Shown one piece after another: positions 38,167 through 49,515 of a DNA stretch of 64,000 nt (positions are counted from its first letter, which is position 1; each line of letters begins with the position of its first letter). Source of the stretch: Hsuehochloa calcarea (lineage: Eukaryota; Streptophyta; Magnoliopsida; Poales; Poaceae); the NCBI GenBank assembly GCA_036346395.1, contig CM070598.1, forward strand, positions 6,369,517-6,433,516, given 5' to 3'. The translations under genes and the position numbers were made by a program. A model generated the notes under the pieces. That model was not told the origin of the DNA, did no database searches, and worked only from the letters and a program-made list of their open reading frames with translations.

Positions 38167-39811
38167 TATGTATCCTAATTTGAGTTTACAGTCTAGCGGC
38201 AGAGAATAGGAGTGGAAAGCGTGAAGCATACAGAACTAATCGATTATAAAAGAATTGCTTTAGTTGTCTATATCAGAGGGTGATTGATTGCATAAGTGTA
38301 GGATCGATAATGACAATCAGAGGGGGGTGAATGATTGTGTAGAAAATTTTTCACCGATATCTAAGCCTCAACTACAGTTTCTCCATGTAACCGATGTAAC
38401 AACAATGATGTGAATAGTAGCAGTAAATATTCGTTGCTAATTTTCAAAACATCACAGCAGTAAAAACAGCACAGTATGTCAATGCCATAAGCCCTCACGT
38501 ACATGTGAATAAAATTAGTAAGACATGCTCTGCAATGAAATTCTTCACTCAAAAACAACAAAGCATAATCAATGATTGATCAATTTGATTAAACAAGAAA
38601 AAACAATACCAACTAATAATAACTAATACCTTCAAACAGCAAGCACTAATGTCATGGATTAATCAAATAGCAGTGAGTAGTAGGAGCCAACATCAATCAG
38701 TCCGGATGCACGTAATACAAAAGTTGATATTGACAGCAAAAATTCATACATCAAAAGAAGTGATGCACTTAATTTTCATGTCAATCCAAAACACTTCACC
38801 TCAATTCCTTTTCCGGGAGCTATAAGTCATCTGACACTTGCCCGTGCAGTCACAAGCCCCGCACGTCCTCGGTCCTGGAAGCGACAACAGCGCCTGCCCC
38901 TAGTCTAAAGATGACGCCCGCACGGAGAAGCAAAAATCCCAGCCGCCGCCGCGAGACCAGGCTTCGGCCGTCGCGCGATAAAAAAAACAATATATCGACT
39001 CGGTCTCGGCCGCCGCCAGCAATTTATATCACCGTGTCATCCAATCGGTTCCTCCTAATCACCTTTTATACTCATATATTCTCCGAACCCTAATTACCCA
39101 CGTACGGCCCAATTACATGGGCCTAATCCATAGACTTATAACTTGCTTACAAAATATCATATTCTAGGCACCCTAAAACATGTCACGTGTCGTAGCCTCC
39201 GAACCGCATCATCCATCTTTAATCTCCATGCGCTCCAACTCGAGCTCGACTGCCTCCTCCAGCATCCTCGACCCTTTGGATCATGACTTCGCACCAAGTC
39301 ATCTCCCGGTCACCGCTGTAGACCACAATCGCCTCCGAGTTACCCTGCACATGCAAAGACCAAAGCAGTATATTTTTCCGGCACAAGTTCTTTCCAACTT
39401 GACCGACATCAGTCCACACACCACGACACGCCTCAAATAATATCTGTAAATAACATTGTCAATTATTCATCAGCTAAAAAATAGTAGACTTAGTCACATG
39501 GTCTAACAATAAGCTATATTGTAGTTAGCTGAATCAAATGGCATACAAGTCAATACTCAGTAGTCAGTACACCTGATATTTTTCAACATTTCTTTGTCGA
39601 TATCATTCAGAAAAAAAGCCATGTAAGGAACTTCTAAAATTTTGATGTACTTCACCATCTCCGAAAATTTTTATATCCCTTTATCATTTTCTATGATTGA
39701 ATGTTCCTTTTTTATTCTTCCTTATCTTGATTCCCGGGAATCTTATTTAATTGTTTCCTTGACTACGAAATCTGCAGTCAAGTACAATGACAAGCGTATA
39801 CCGGTTTGATC

Positions 39812-40105
39812 CAGGGAAAACTCTATCGATCTAGAAATTTTATCGGCCTCCACTGATAGAACCAGTAACAGGCGGTTACCGGATATTTCTGCGAAATTTC
39901 AGACGAAATTTTTTAATTGAGATTTGAATTTTTCAAATTTAAAGACAAAATTTATCTAATTTTTGAAATTCCTTTACACATTGATCAAAATTAGACAAAT
40001 CCGGATTTTTTTTGCCCGGTTTGAAATTTTATCGGGCCCCACTAACAACACCAGTAACTGGCGCCGGTGGTTACCAACGAAATTTCGGCAATAAGTTTAT
40101 CCCTG
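39812..40105. mobile_element. hAT MITE with perfect 8 bp duplication
   Basis: 294 bp flanked by GTTTGATC at 39804-39811 and 40106-40113. The left end is CAGGGAAAACTCTAT, and the right end in reverse complement is CAGGGATAAACTTAT. Sub-terminal motifs TTTTATCGG and GGTTACC also occur near both ends. The 8 bp duplication and CAGGG ends indicate hAT. No coding capacity. Confidence 0.9.
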
Positions 40106-40113
40106 GTTTGATC

Positions 40114-40449
40114 CTACGTTGAAAATGAATGTAAATAGTGACTCACTGTTTGTTTGTGTGCATACCTGCATTGTGGAACCAGACATGAATAAGATATGAC
40201 CATTTTCAACCTTCTGTACAATCTCAAATTTCCAGAGTCTAGCAAACCAGAAGCAATTGCTGTCATCGTCTCAATCTTATGATTTGCCGGCCCAGTGTTT
40301 TCCAAACAACAGAGAAAATCCAATGAATAAAATACCAGAGAGGGATTCTCTGGATTCCATGAATCTGTCACATGTAATGTGCCACAAACTATACCATATG
40401 GATTGGAACGTTCTTTGTGCAAAGTGGATGTTGTCTGTTGTTCTGCCAC
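40114..40449 (-). pseudogene. Unrecognised exon-like fragment
   Basis: A minus-strand stretch with protein-like composition: DSWNPENPSLVFYSLDFL, NTGPANHKIETMTAIASGLL. After this the plausible continuation (FEIVQKVENGHILFMSGSTM) is in another frame and ends at a GTATGC donor-like site near 40165. I do not recognise the family. It lies downstream of the PPR exons on the same strand, but no evidence links them. Confidence 0.35.
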
Positions 40450-41007
40450 TTAAAAGAGAGACAAAATATCAACTATTATGTTGGGGATAAACCAGTACGC
40501 CATCAAATTTGAAATGAACATGTGATAAAAGAACATTTACACAAAACCTTGTTTCGTTTCATAGAAGTTGAGGCCTAACCTTTCTTATTATAAACAAGAT
40601 ACTATTTTATTTTTAGTTATTTTTTTAATCAGATTCAGTAGTACATAAATTACAAGCAAATCAAAAAACCTAGTTGGAGCAACTTAATGCAAAAGGGCAT
40701 CTTACAGTGTTATGAGAGTAGAGTGTAGAAGCAAACTGTATGTAATTTTTTTAGTAAGACTGGAGAAGCAACTATATGTAAATTTTCAAGTAAAGCCAAT
40801 CTACTCACTTGCGTTTGCTTTCAAAAGATATCTCCATCACATCAGACATGTGCAAGCAAAAAGGGAGATTATGTTCTCGAAGTTATAGACATTGAAACCT
40901 CAGCCACTTCAGAATTGCAGGGATTCCTATTTCAATAACATGCCAAAGCATGCATCATCCAATACATCCTTAAGAAGCAAAAGGACAACCGCAAACAAAA
41001 CACTTAC

Positions 41008-41781
41008 ACCCCCTTTGTTCCAGTATAACAGAGACATCATGTAAAATTTCTCTAGCTTTTCTATCCGGGGTACATCCCGCACGCTCCATTTCCTTATATA
41101 CTTCTAATACCTATTCAAGACAATGAGCAGAATTATTTCAACCTTCTCAAATTATTCAGGTAGAAAGTTTTTTTTCAAATGTTTCAAAATCTCAATTACG
41201 TATATAATTTTTTAGCGCCTTTTTTATCAAGATAATCAAATCTTCATTCTATAAGGAGAGAGATCCATGTCATGACAAAGAACCTCTTTTTAACAATTAT
41301 AGTCATGAATGAACTTTTCATATTTTTTAAAAAATAAATAAGGTTTTGTGTTTGCTATATTGCATGGATATTTAAGTTACTAAAGTGCTAAAGAGTTTCT
41401 ATACAGTATACAAACCTTTTCGAATTTTTTTGCTCTCATGAATGCTTTCATAAGTGTAGTGTAAGTCACGGCGTCTGGGCTCATACCCTGAAAAAACAAA
41501 CACATAATGATAAGAAGAGATAGCATAAAGAAAGTTAAATCGTGGAACCCAAACAAGAATCCACAAAAATAAAATCATTATTTCTTATTTTCTTATCTCG
41601 TTTCTGGAGAAAGTACATAGTACATACACTATCCTTGATATGATGGACTACAGCTAGTGCCGCCAAATGCCTTCCAGCAGTACCAAAATCATTGGTTAAC
41701 AAATTCAGCATAACAAGATTCGGCTCAATTCCTTCTGCCTCCATCAATTGAAGAACATTTACAGTTTTGTTCACACAAACC
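41008..41781 (-). pseudogene. PPR gene fragment, three exons
   Basis: Three consecutive minus-strand exons with GT/AG borders: 41781-41628, 41487-41416 and 41110-41008. Together they read VNVLQLMEAEGIEPNLVMLN, HLAALAVVHHIKDS, GMSPDAVTYTTLMKAFMRAK, then VLEVYKEMERAGCTPDRKAR and HDVSVILEQRG. This is the helical-pair pattern and ...PD..TY..L..A spacing of pentatricopeptide repeats, RNA-binding proteins of plastids and mitochondria. Only the last two or three repeats are present. No upstream repeats were found between 41782 and 43480, so it is a partial copy or a 3' end separated from its 5' part. No stop or shift was seen inside the three exons. Confidence 0.6.
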
Positions 41782-42857
41782 CTGAAAAGAGACAAGGAGA
41801 CCAATATGATACACACGGGCTCATGCATATGCATAGGGACAGACATATATTAATGTTTTCCAGACCAATTAAGCTTCTTCTCAAGGAGTGTGTCTATTCC
41901 ACTATCTGCTGACAAAAACTTTTCACTCAACGTGTTTCTGAGACCGAGAGAGATTGTCCATGCCCTCCAATGTGTTAATAGATGCACATCAGGAGTATCA
42001 ATAGTCGTGTTACCAGTTGAAACAGAGCTCTCCTGCTTGTAAGTAACAACTCTAGTTAGATGATAGAATACGTTGAGTTGAAGATTCATCATTAAAAAGA
42101 CAGAGATTGTTCCTCTAAGAAAAAGGGGCAAAAAAATAAAGTTTCATTGTTGCAGCACAACAATGATTGTCGTGATGAGGTCAACACTACTGAAACCTAA
42201 TGCAAACAATAATTTTCTGGTCTGGAGCAACTTTTTTTAACAATAAAGGGTAAACCGCAGCCTCATCAATCAAATATCATTATGCTCTAGAATCTGTGCC
42301 TGGACATCTTCCTACCAGGATTCTTTAGTCACTATAGAAATATATCAAATATATAGAAGAATTTTCTGAATTTTCTAGTAGTCATTTAGAATTTAAGCAT
42401 TGAAGACTTTGCCGATAATAAGCAGAATAGGAACAAACGGATCTGACCAGAAATTTTAGTTCTCTAACAACTTATAACTACAAATCTTCTATCTACTTCC
42501 TGGGAGCACACCACCTAAGGTCCTACAACAATATAACCAAAGAAAAACATGTTCAAGTATAATGGTGAAAATCCCCCACTTTTTTGCATTTATCTATGTT
42601 CTATGAAAACAATGGCAATGTCGGATTGATTCCACAATTGATGCAAAATCGATTGCTCAATCTTTCACAATGACTACTAACTCTACAATATAATTTGCTT
42701 GCCTCCACCGGATAGGAATAATCGTAGGAAGGAAGGAAGCAAGCAAGCACAAGAAGGGCACATCGGTCACAGATCAGATCTGAGGAAAATAGTTGGCCGA
42801 CTTGCAGAGATCTGGGTGGCGGTTAGGCGGGCAGGTAGGCGAGCGAGGAGGAAGAAG
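41782..42857. other. Region between PPR exons and hAT MITE
   Basis: A minus-strand frame at 42131-41850 exists but has no PPR pattern and no recognised family. The remainder is AT-rich and intron-like, with a purine-rich GAAGGAAGGAAGCAAGCAAG tract near 42730. Confidence 0.3.
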
Positions 42858-43130
42858 CATGGGCGGAACTAAATGGAAGGACCCGGGGTCACAGGACACC
42901 GGGTCAAAATAAAAATTTAGCAGAGATTAGTCCATATATACTACGCGTGCACTCCCTGGTTAAAAAGTTGTGCACCCCGGTTCAGTCCAACCTCTGACTG
43001 GATGATACATTTTGCCAATGTTTGCCATATAAATTACTATTTAGTACATTGTTGCTTGAAAATTATATATGTTGTTATATGTATGGTGATGTGGTGAACC
43101 CCGATCATTTTCGTTATAGTTCCGCCCCTG
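42858..43130. mobile_element. hAT MITE with perfect 8 bp duplication GGAAGAAG
   Basis: 273 bp flanked by GGAAGAAG at 42850-42857 and 43131-43138. The left end is CATGGGCGGAACTA, and the right end in reverse complement is CAGGGGCGGAACTA. The 8 bp duplication and CAGGGGCGG-type ends fit hAT. No coding capacity. Confidence 0.9.
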
Positions 43131-43156
43131 GGAAGAAGAATAGGAATAACGAGCAC

Positions 43157-43230
43157 CGTGTTATCTGGCCTGGCCTTGAGGCGGCGGAAGACAATGTTCT
43201 TATCGGTGAAGGCATCCCTCTGCACCGCCG
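43157..43230 (-). pseudogene. Arf-GAP-like first exon fragment
   Basis: The minus strand encodes DAFTDKNIVFRRLKARPDN, ending at a GTGCTC donor-like site after codons for NT. This matches the start of plant Arf GTPase-activating proteins of the AGD8/9/10 type, just before their CxxC zinc finger (CFDC), which should be in the next exon and is not found. The usual initiator Met directly before this stretch is absent. It looks like a captured or stranded exon. Confidence 0.5.
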
Positions 43231-43479
43231 CCTCCACGGCCGACCCTCCGGCGGTGATGTCGAGCTCGATAGCCACCACCCGGGGGCATCGGCGGCCGCA
43301 TACGTAGAGGCGTTGATATCGTCGCAGAACGAGCGGAGGTGGTCGAATTAGCACAATAACTCAAAGCAAGAAAAGTATCAACGCCTATTGAGTTTACCTA
43401 GAGAAGCCCGGAACCCTCGCCGCGTCACCGCCTTGAGCAAGAAGCTCCAATCGAATCCCGCCGAGGCGGCGCCTCCCCC
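43231..43479. other. GC-rich segment upstream of the Arf-GAP-like exon
   Basis: The minus strand could encode GGAASAGFDWSFLLKAVTRR around 43480-43420, with an organelle-targeting-like composition, but no family is recognised and no start is clear. Confidence 0.25.
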
Positions 43480-43702
43480 CTTGATGTGCGTCATCAAGCT
43501 TCAAGAGGATGCAAGGCAAAGGTATGACTAGCTAGGGCTAAGGATGTGTTCCTAGTCTTTTACCGGTCTTGGTGTTTGGTTGGAAGACCGGATTGCTAGT
43601 ATAGGATTGCCGTACTATTAAAAGAGGTCTTGACTAGTAGTATGAGTTAGTCATGTGTTGATAGCTCATTGTGTTTGCTCTAGCTCATCTATGCATGGAG
43701 CT
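43480..43702 (+). mobile_element. LTR-A copy 2, left part (continues at 56651)
   Basis: Matches copy 1 from about 7608 onward (TATGACTAGC, CTTTTACCGGTCTTGG-like, AGACCGGATTGCTAG). It is interrupted after GAGCT (43698-43702) by the 12.9 kb Gypsy element and resumes at 56651. The first roughly 400 bp of the LTR seen in copy 1 are missing. Confidence 0.8.
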
Positions 43703-43822
43703 TGACGAGGATCTAATAATCCTCATTTTTATCTTTTATCTATAATTCTTATTATGGGTAAATATGATGTCACACAGTCCCCAGAGGTACCCCTTATCTA
43801 AAAGGGAGAAGTCCAATGAGTG

Positions 43823-43938
43823 GTTGTAAGTCCTTCTACGACCACTACATAGTCGTAAGTCCTTCTACGACTACTACCTAGTCGTAAGTCCTTCTACGAC
43901 TGCTACCTGGTCGTAAGTTCTTCTACGACCAGGTAAAC
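43823..43938. repeat. 4 x 29 bp palindromic units in the 5' LTR
   Basis: Units start at 43823, 43852, 43881 and 43910. Each contains GTCGTAAGTCCTTCTACGAC or a close variant, where GTCGTA and TACGAC are complementary arms around an 8 nt loop. The same array is in the 3' LTR. Confidence 0.95.
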
Positions 43939-44176
43939 TACGACCACCTTATAATCAAACCTACAGGCGAGCGGGTCCAATTGATTAAGGAATCGAGCGC
44001 AGTGCACGCACTATTATTCCGCTTATTAATGGTGCGTAATTACCCCATTATCTCTGGAAGATAATTACCAGACGGCGTGAAGAAGCCGAGGCGCCGGTAA
44101 TTATTGCCATCATGCGCCCGTTACTGGATTAATCAGGCGCATCTCCCGCAGGGCAAAACGGCTACTTCTTCACGAC

Positions 44177-44185
44177 TATATAAGG
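44177..44185 (+). promoter_or_regulatory. TATA box in the 5' LTR of the Gypsy element
   Basis: CTATATAAG in CACGACTATATAAGGG. The identical text is in the 3' LTR near 56380-56390. It is followed by the transcribed R-U5 region leading to the primer site. Confidence 0.6.
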
Positions 44186-44437
44186 GTATTGATCAGAGGG
44201 ATAAGGGGAGAGGCGAACAAGAGCCAGTCAAGTAGGAACACAAGTGCTATTCTCTGTAATAGTCTTAGTCTTTTACTTGATCATCAAGAATACCATACAC
44301 ACAGGATTAGGGTTATTATTCTCTCCGGAGAAGGCCTGAACTGTCTAAACATCCGTGTCAATCCACTCTGCGTGATCTTATCTCTAGAAACCCCGAATCA
44401 AATAATCTTTACGTAAGATCGGTTCTAATACAAGCGG

Positions 44438-44455
44438 TTGGCGCCGACCGTGGGG
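44438..44455 (+). other. Primer-binding site of the Gypsy element
   Basis: TTGGCGCCGACCGTGGGG directly after the LTR. TGGCGCC is the usual start of primer sites in this group of grass Gypsy elements. Confidence 0.75.
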
Positions 44456-44609
44456 ATCTTAGGTAATCTCTTGTCAACATACTCTCTTTTTCCAATCTCA
44501 TGCGATCATGGCGGGAGAATGGAGCGAGGAGAGGCTGGTTTGACTTGGCGGATTATGCAGACGTCGACATGGATGCGGTTTCGACTATGAGCCGAGTGAT
44601 GCATCCACG

Positions 44610-46250
44610 ATGGTGATGTTGCCTTGGAGATTATTCTCCAGAAACCATCCCATCAATGGAGTTAAGGAGGGTCCTTATCCCCACAACGATCGTCCAACAG
44701 AGGAGCCAATTCCTCCAAGGACAAGGGTCAATCCGACCGAACCGCACCGGGAGGACTCACGACACAATGAGAGTTTTTCCTCTAAGTGTCCAAGTTCCCT
44801 TAAGGCGGTCCGACACAGTGAGACAAGTCACGGAAGCCACCATTCGAGGACTCCACCAACATCTTGTGATTCTATCTCTCGGGTAACTCCGAGAGATAGT
44901 GGGATCAAGCATGCTTTTCTGCAAATTCGGCCGTCTCCCGCAGATCTCATTTGCGAATGGAGCGATTATAACCGGAGTTCCCCTACGGAGGATTACTCCA
45001 AGTCGCGAGATGGTGTCTCTCGAGCACTCCTCAAGCGGGAGGCCTCAAGCGCAAGTGAGAATCATCAGCGGAGGTCTTCGTCCTTCCCTCAAATCGAGTC
45101 AACCTCATGGAGGACGAAATGAGAACCCTCCCGAAGATCACGACTGCGCCTCCTCGTAGTAATGGCAAGGGAACCACCGTGACAGAGAGAACCAACACTG
45201 ATGACGCGAGAGAAATCCTCGACATTCTCGCACTCCATTGAGAAGGCCTCAAAGATCTGACGGGGAGGATTTTGAGGTCATCCGAAGAAAGAAAATTGCA
45301 GCCCGTAAGAACTCGCTGGCGCATTCAATATCGATCCACAGGAGGTACAAGAACTCGGGACATCAACGACTTGCTTGAGAATCCCAATCAAGAGCTTGCT
45401 CGAGCGCCGAGATCGATCTCTTTCTTTGAGGAGATTGCGCAAAGGCTTCAACCGTGATGACAAGACTGGAAGTACCTCGTCAACAACATTCAGGGAGTCG
45501 TAGCAATGCGACTTCTTCAGCTACCAGTCAATCGAATATTTCTCTGCGTAGGAATCGACACGGTCATAAGTCACATCGATCTCCTATTCGGAGAAATACT
45601 TTTCGATCGGCTGATGATCAAGTAGCCCTCCGAGGAGGTGATCAATCGCTACTCGGCAAAGAAATTCTGGCGGGTGGATTACGAGTATTCCCCTCGGCCG
45701 AGACCTACAATGAGCAGTCACTGTTGTAGGGTATCGTCGTATACGATCACTGGCGACATTAACCCTTCTTTCCTACAAAGAAGGCGTCAAGAAGTAATTA
45801 CGGATGCGGGCATTTTCGCGACCTTGAAGCGATTATTTGGCCACCTCATTTTCGACCGGTGAACATGGAGAAATTTGATGGATCTCAAAATCCCATCGAG
45901 TTTCTTCAGATCTATACAACGGTGTCCGAAAGCGGCGGGAGGAGGAGAGCACGTAATGGCGAATTACCTTCCAAGCGTGCTCGAAGGATCCGCTCGATCG
46001 TGGTTATTAAACCAACCACTCGAGTCGATCTACTCTTGGCAACACCTCTGTGATCTTCTACGAGCAAATTTCCAAGGCACATACAACATACGGAAAGGAA
46101 GGCGACTTGCCGGATCAAGCAGAACAACAACGAGACTTTGCGTCAATTCATCAAAGCGCTTTAGTCGGGTTAAGTAACTCAATTAGGAAATTTCGACTCC
46201 TCGTGATCGGTCTTTTAAGCAAGGAGTCCGTAGTAGAAGAATAACAGAGG
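44610..46250 (+). pseudogene. Gypsy gag remnant
   Basis: The capsid domain is recognisable at about 45862-46150: MEKFDGSQNPIEFLQIYTT in one frame, then GGGEHVMANYLPSVLEGSAR, SWLLNQPLESIYSW and CDLLRANFQGTY in another (Retrotrans_gag family). Upstream, 44610-45860 holds a charged, Ser/Arg-rich region split over several frames, which fits the variable N-terminal part. No zinc knuckle could be read with confidence. Multiple indels prevent a continuous protein. Confidence 0.75.
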
Positions 46251-46849
46251 ATATTGCTTTAAATCCTCCCAACACCGTTCTTAGAACTCTTTGAGATGGC
46301 GATCGATATGCAAGCGCTTACGAGGCGGTCGAGTGGAATAACACTATCGATCGAGAAACACACGCTCTTGAGAGCGGTGAGGTTAGTAAGGACAAAAAGC
46401 AAAAAGTCCAAGAAGAAAATAAAAGTCAAAAGCCACAAACTAGTGGTTTCAAGGAGGTTTTGGTAGTAAAGATAGAGAGCCCCAAACCACCAAGTCGAAC
46501 CACGATCAAGGCAAAGGTAAGCATACGATCGTAGGAGCGACAAACCAAGATGGTGTCCTTTTCATAAAAGGAAGGACATGACCTCCAGAGCTCGCCGAAG
46601 TTTTCCAAAGAAAGCTCGAGGACTACTACAACGGCAAGCAGCCGCTCCCTACTCTCGGCGGGTAGGACATACGAGTGGTCAAGTCGTCGGATGATGAGGA
46701 GATGCCATTCCAAGATCCGCACCATACCGTTGAGCATATCTATGGAGGATCATCGGCATCGACTCCAAACGACAACTTAAAGTCACGGACGAGAGGTAAA
46801 TTCCATACATACTCCTCTTGTCAATAAATTACGAAGTGGTCGGAAGTTA

Positions 46850-47200
46850 CCATCTCTTTTGAGAAGGACGATCGCCCGATCACTATGAGTCGATCAGTCG
46901 ATTTCGATTGTGGTCGAACCCACCATCAACAAGCTGTCTGTAAATCAGTGTTGGTTGATGGTGGCGATTCTTTGAACATATTATTTACCAAAGCCACGGA
47001 TGAGATGCAAGTACCGGGACAAAGGTAAGGCAGTGACGATATTCCTTCCATGGAATCGTCTCAGGGTCTTCAACCAAACCCATTGGCCAAGTTTCTCTTC
47101 CTTTAACATTTGGCTCGCCAAGTAATTTCAGACGAGAAAGTCTCCTTTGATGTGGTCGATTTCGATCGGCATATAACGCCATACTCGGACGACCAACTTT
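46850..47200 (+). pseudogene. Gypsy aspartic protease remnant
   Basis: Near 46945-47010 the plus strand reads VLVDGGDSLNILF followed by KATDEM, matching the protease segment of plant Tat elements (VDGGSSLNILF type). The preceding stretch (ITMSRSVDFD) also fits. The frame is lost on both sides. Confidence 0.6.
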
Positions 47201-47589
47201 GGCAAAATTCTTAATGGCTACTCATTATGGGTATCAATGTCTTAAGATGCCAGTCCCAAAGGAGTGATCACAATTCAATGTGACAAAAGATGGCATATAG
47301 TCTGATCACGATCCTCGAGATGGTTGGTCAAATACCAACTCGAGATGAAAGTCGACCGACTAGCAAGTCGAAGCCTAAAAGTCGCACCAAAGCCGAACGA
47401 CCAAGTCAAAGAGGTTCCTCCGGACGCAGAGAAACCCTCAAGATCGCTCGCATTGGGAGACTTCCGATCCCAAATAGGAAGACGCCCTCATTACCTTCCT
47501 CCGAGCTAACGCGGATGTCTTCGCGTGGCAAGCATCCGACATGCCCGAGTCCCCTGTGGAGGTGATCGAGCACGAGGCTAGCTTTACTA

Positions 47590-48480
47590 CCGATAAAGTA
47601 CCGTAAAACAAAAATTACGGAGATTTGCCTGATCGACGAGATGCTATTAAATCGAATTGGATAAGCTACTTAAGGCGGGCTTTATAAGAGAAGTCAATCA
47701 CCCAGTGGTTGGCTAACCTGTAATGGTCAAAAAGTCAAGCGGCAAATGGCGTATGTGCGTAGACTTTCTTGATCTTAATAAAGCTTGTCCAAAAGATGAT
47801 TTCCTTTACCTCGTATTGATCGGTGGTTGATTCTCTGCGGGTTGTGAAATATTAAGTTTTTAGATGCATATTCGGATATCACGGATCAATATGTGTCTAA
47901 GCGATGAAGAAAAGACCGCATTCATTACTCCATTTGGTACCTTTTGTTATATCAAAATGCCATTTGGTCTAAAGAATGCGGTGCTTCTTTTCAACGCTTA
48001 ATGCAATCGACTTTTCATCTCAATTAGGCCGAATTTGGAAGCCTATGTTGATGACCTAGTCGTAAAAAGCATTAAGAGACTTAATCATATCAGCGACCTA
48101 CAAGAAACATTCGACAACCTCGAAAGCACCATTTAAAACTTAATCCGAGAGAAGTGTGTGTTTGGAATTTCTTCAGAAAATTGCTTGGATTCCTAGTATC
48201 CGAGCGAGGAATCGAAGCAAATCTGAAAAATAAAGGCCATCCTCGGATCGACCTCCAAACACAAAAAGGAAGTCGAAACTCACTTTGGGTGCATGGCGGC
48301 TTTAAGTCGTTTCATCGCTGCGACTAGGAGAAAAGGACTACCTTTCTTTAAACTTCTCGGGAGACATGAAGGTTTTGAGTGGTCGAGCGAGGCAAACATT
48401 GCCTTTGAGGATGTCAAGAGGTATCTTCGAGTGCTCTGCTACGGTTTCTCCAAAGCCGGAAAAGACGCTCTTAATTTACC
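47590..48480 (+). pseudogene. Gypsy reverse transcriptase and linker remnant
   Basis: Landmarks in successive frames: MVKKSSGKWRMCVDF and DLNKACPKDDF (47722-47802), SDEEKTAFITPFGTFCYIKM then PFGLKNA (about 47900-47980), the catalytic YVDD box in EAYVDDLVVKS (48044-48055), and the connection segment AALSRFIAATRRKGLPFFKL with AFEDVKRYLR (48293-48435). At least five frame changes separate them. Most look like single-base losses near short homopolymers. Confidence 0.85.
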
Positions 48481-48807
48481 TAGCCGCCACGCCACAGCGA
48501 CAAGCGCGATCTTGGTCGTAGAGCGTGGCGATACAACGACCGGTTTACTACGTAGTGAAGTTTTACGGGCCTAAGGGCGTTACCCTCGGGTCCAAAAACT
48601 TCGTATGCCCTCCTCATGTCTTGAGAAGCTGCGGCATTATTTTCAGCGCACAAAATAGTCGTGCTGCGTCGAGTTTCCTTTGGGAGCAATCCTCCATAAT
48701 AAGGAAGCAATGGGGCGCATGGCAAAATGGTCGGTCGAACTTGGGAGTTCGACCTCCATTCGTGTCGACGGCCATAAAATCGAGATCTTGGCGGACTTTG
48801 TCGCCGA

Positions 48808-49515
48808 ATGGACAAATCTGAACACATTCGGGATCCCGATCGATTCCACGACCGATGGATGATGTACTTTGACGGGTCACTCACTTTAAGTGGCTCGGGG
48901 GCTGGGGTGGTCCTGGTATCTCCTACCGGAGAAACCTTAAAGTATGCCATACAATTAAACTTTCAGGCCACTAACAATGTGGCAGAATACGAAGGTTTGC
49001 TAGGCGGCATACAGCCGCTGAAGCACTCTCGATTAAATCGACTACTCGTAAGAGGAGACTCTCAACTAGTCGTGAATCAAATTGGGAAAGAGTACCAGTG
49101 CTCTAACTCAACAATGGCTCGGTACTTATCAGAAGTACGTAAGCTAGAAAAACATTTTTTAGGTTTCGAGGTACAATTTATCCCTCGAAAGGATAATTTC
49201 CTCGCAGACCAACTTGCTCGGATGGCTTCTTCCCGATCCATAGTACCAAAAGGAGTTTTCTTGGAGCAACTCCAAAAACCGTCTCTGGTCGAAGAACCAG
49301 AGGCACCTCCTCTTGAGATGGCCTCATTAGATTACGAGGATACCTGGATGACTCCCATCTACGAGTATCTTTGCAAGGGTTCCGTAGCCGAAGATGATCT
49401 TGAGGCAGATCGATTATCCCGAAAAGCCAAAATGTATACTTTGGTTGAAGGAGTCCTCTATAAGCGAGGAACCCAAGGGATACTCATGCGATGCATTCGC
49501 AAAATGAAGGAATAA
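48808..49515 (+). CDS. Archaeal-type RNase H domain of the Gypsy pol (open segment)
   Basis: The longest intact coding stretch of the element, 235 codons. It shows the RVT_3-type RNase H with catalytic residues in YFDGSLTLSGSGAG, NNVAEYEGLLGG, VRGDSQLVVNQIGKEY and FLADQLARMASS. This is followed by a linker and the start of the integrase zinc region (MYTLVEGVLYKRG). A second RNase H of this kind is the hallmark of the Tat lineage. It is part of a polyprotein, not an independent gene, and its first Met is arbitrary. Confidence 0.85.
   Translation: MDKSEHIRDPDRFHDRWMMYFDGSLTLSGSGAGVVLVSPTGETLKYAIQLNFQATNNVAEYEGLLGGIQPLKHSRLNRLLVRGDSQLVVNQIGKEYQCSNSTMARYLSEVRKLEKHFLGFEVQFIPRKDNFLADQLARMASSRSIVPKGVFLEQLQKPSLVEEPEAPPLEMASLDYEDTWMTPIYEYLCKGSVAEDDLEADRLSRKAKMYTLVEGVLYKRGTQGILMRCIRKMKE

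Larger units (their letters stand above)
36351..39803. other. Unassigned intergenic DNA
   Basis: No gene could be supported. It contains a 16-G run (36976-36991), the second half of the dispersed duplicate (37907-38166), and a GC-rich patch near 38870-39030. Frames present are short and overlap on both strands. Confidence 0.4.
43703..44437 (+). repeat. 5' LTR of the Gypsy element
   Basis: Starts TGACGAGGATC. It contains four 29 bp palindromic units (43823-43938) and a TATA box in GACTATATAAGGG (about 44177-44185). It ends next to the primer site. By eye the LTR pair differs at roughly 20-30 places, mostly 1-3 nt indels. Its last few bases (AGCGG) differ from the CCGACA end of the 3' LTR. Confidence 0.9.

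Noticed and set aside
41850..42131. Minus-strand frame of 93 codons as an upstream PPR exon
   Set aside because: The sequence lacks the PPR residue pattern and there is no matching splice pair with the exon at 41781.
37700..43500. Helitron enclosing the exon fragments
   Set aside because: I looked for a 5' TC start and a 3' hairpin followed by CTRR in an AT context on the minus strand and found nothing convincing. Gene capture is kept only as an inference.
43823..43938. CRISPR-like array of 29 bp repeats
   Set aside because: The units are contiguous with no unique spacers, occur in both LTRs of a eukaryotic retrotransposon, and are themselves palindromic.
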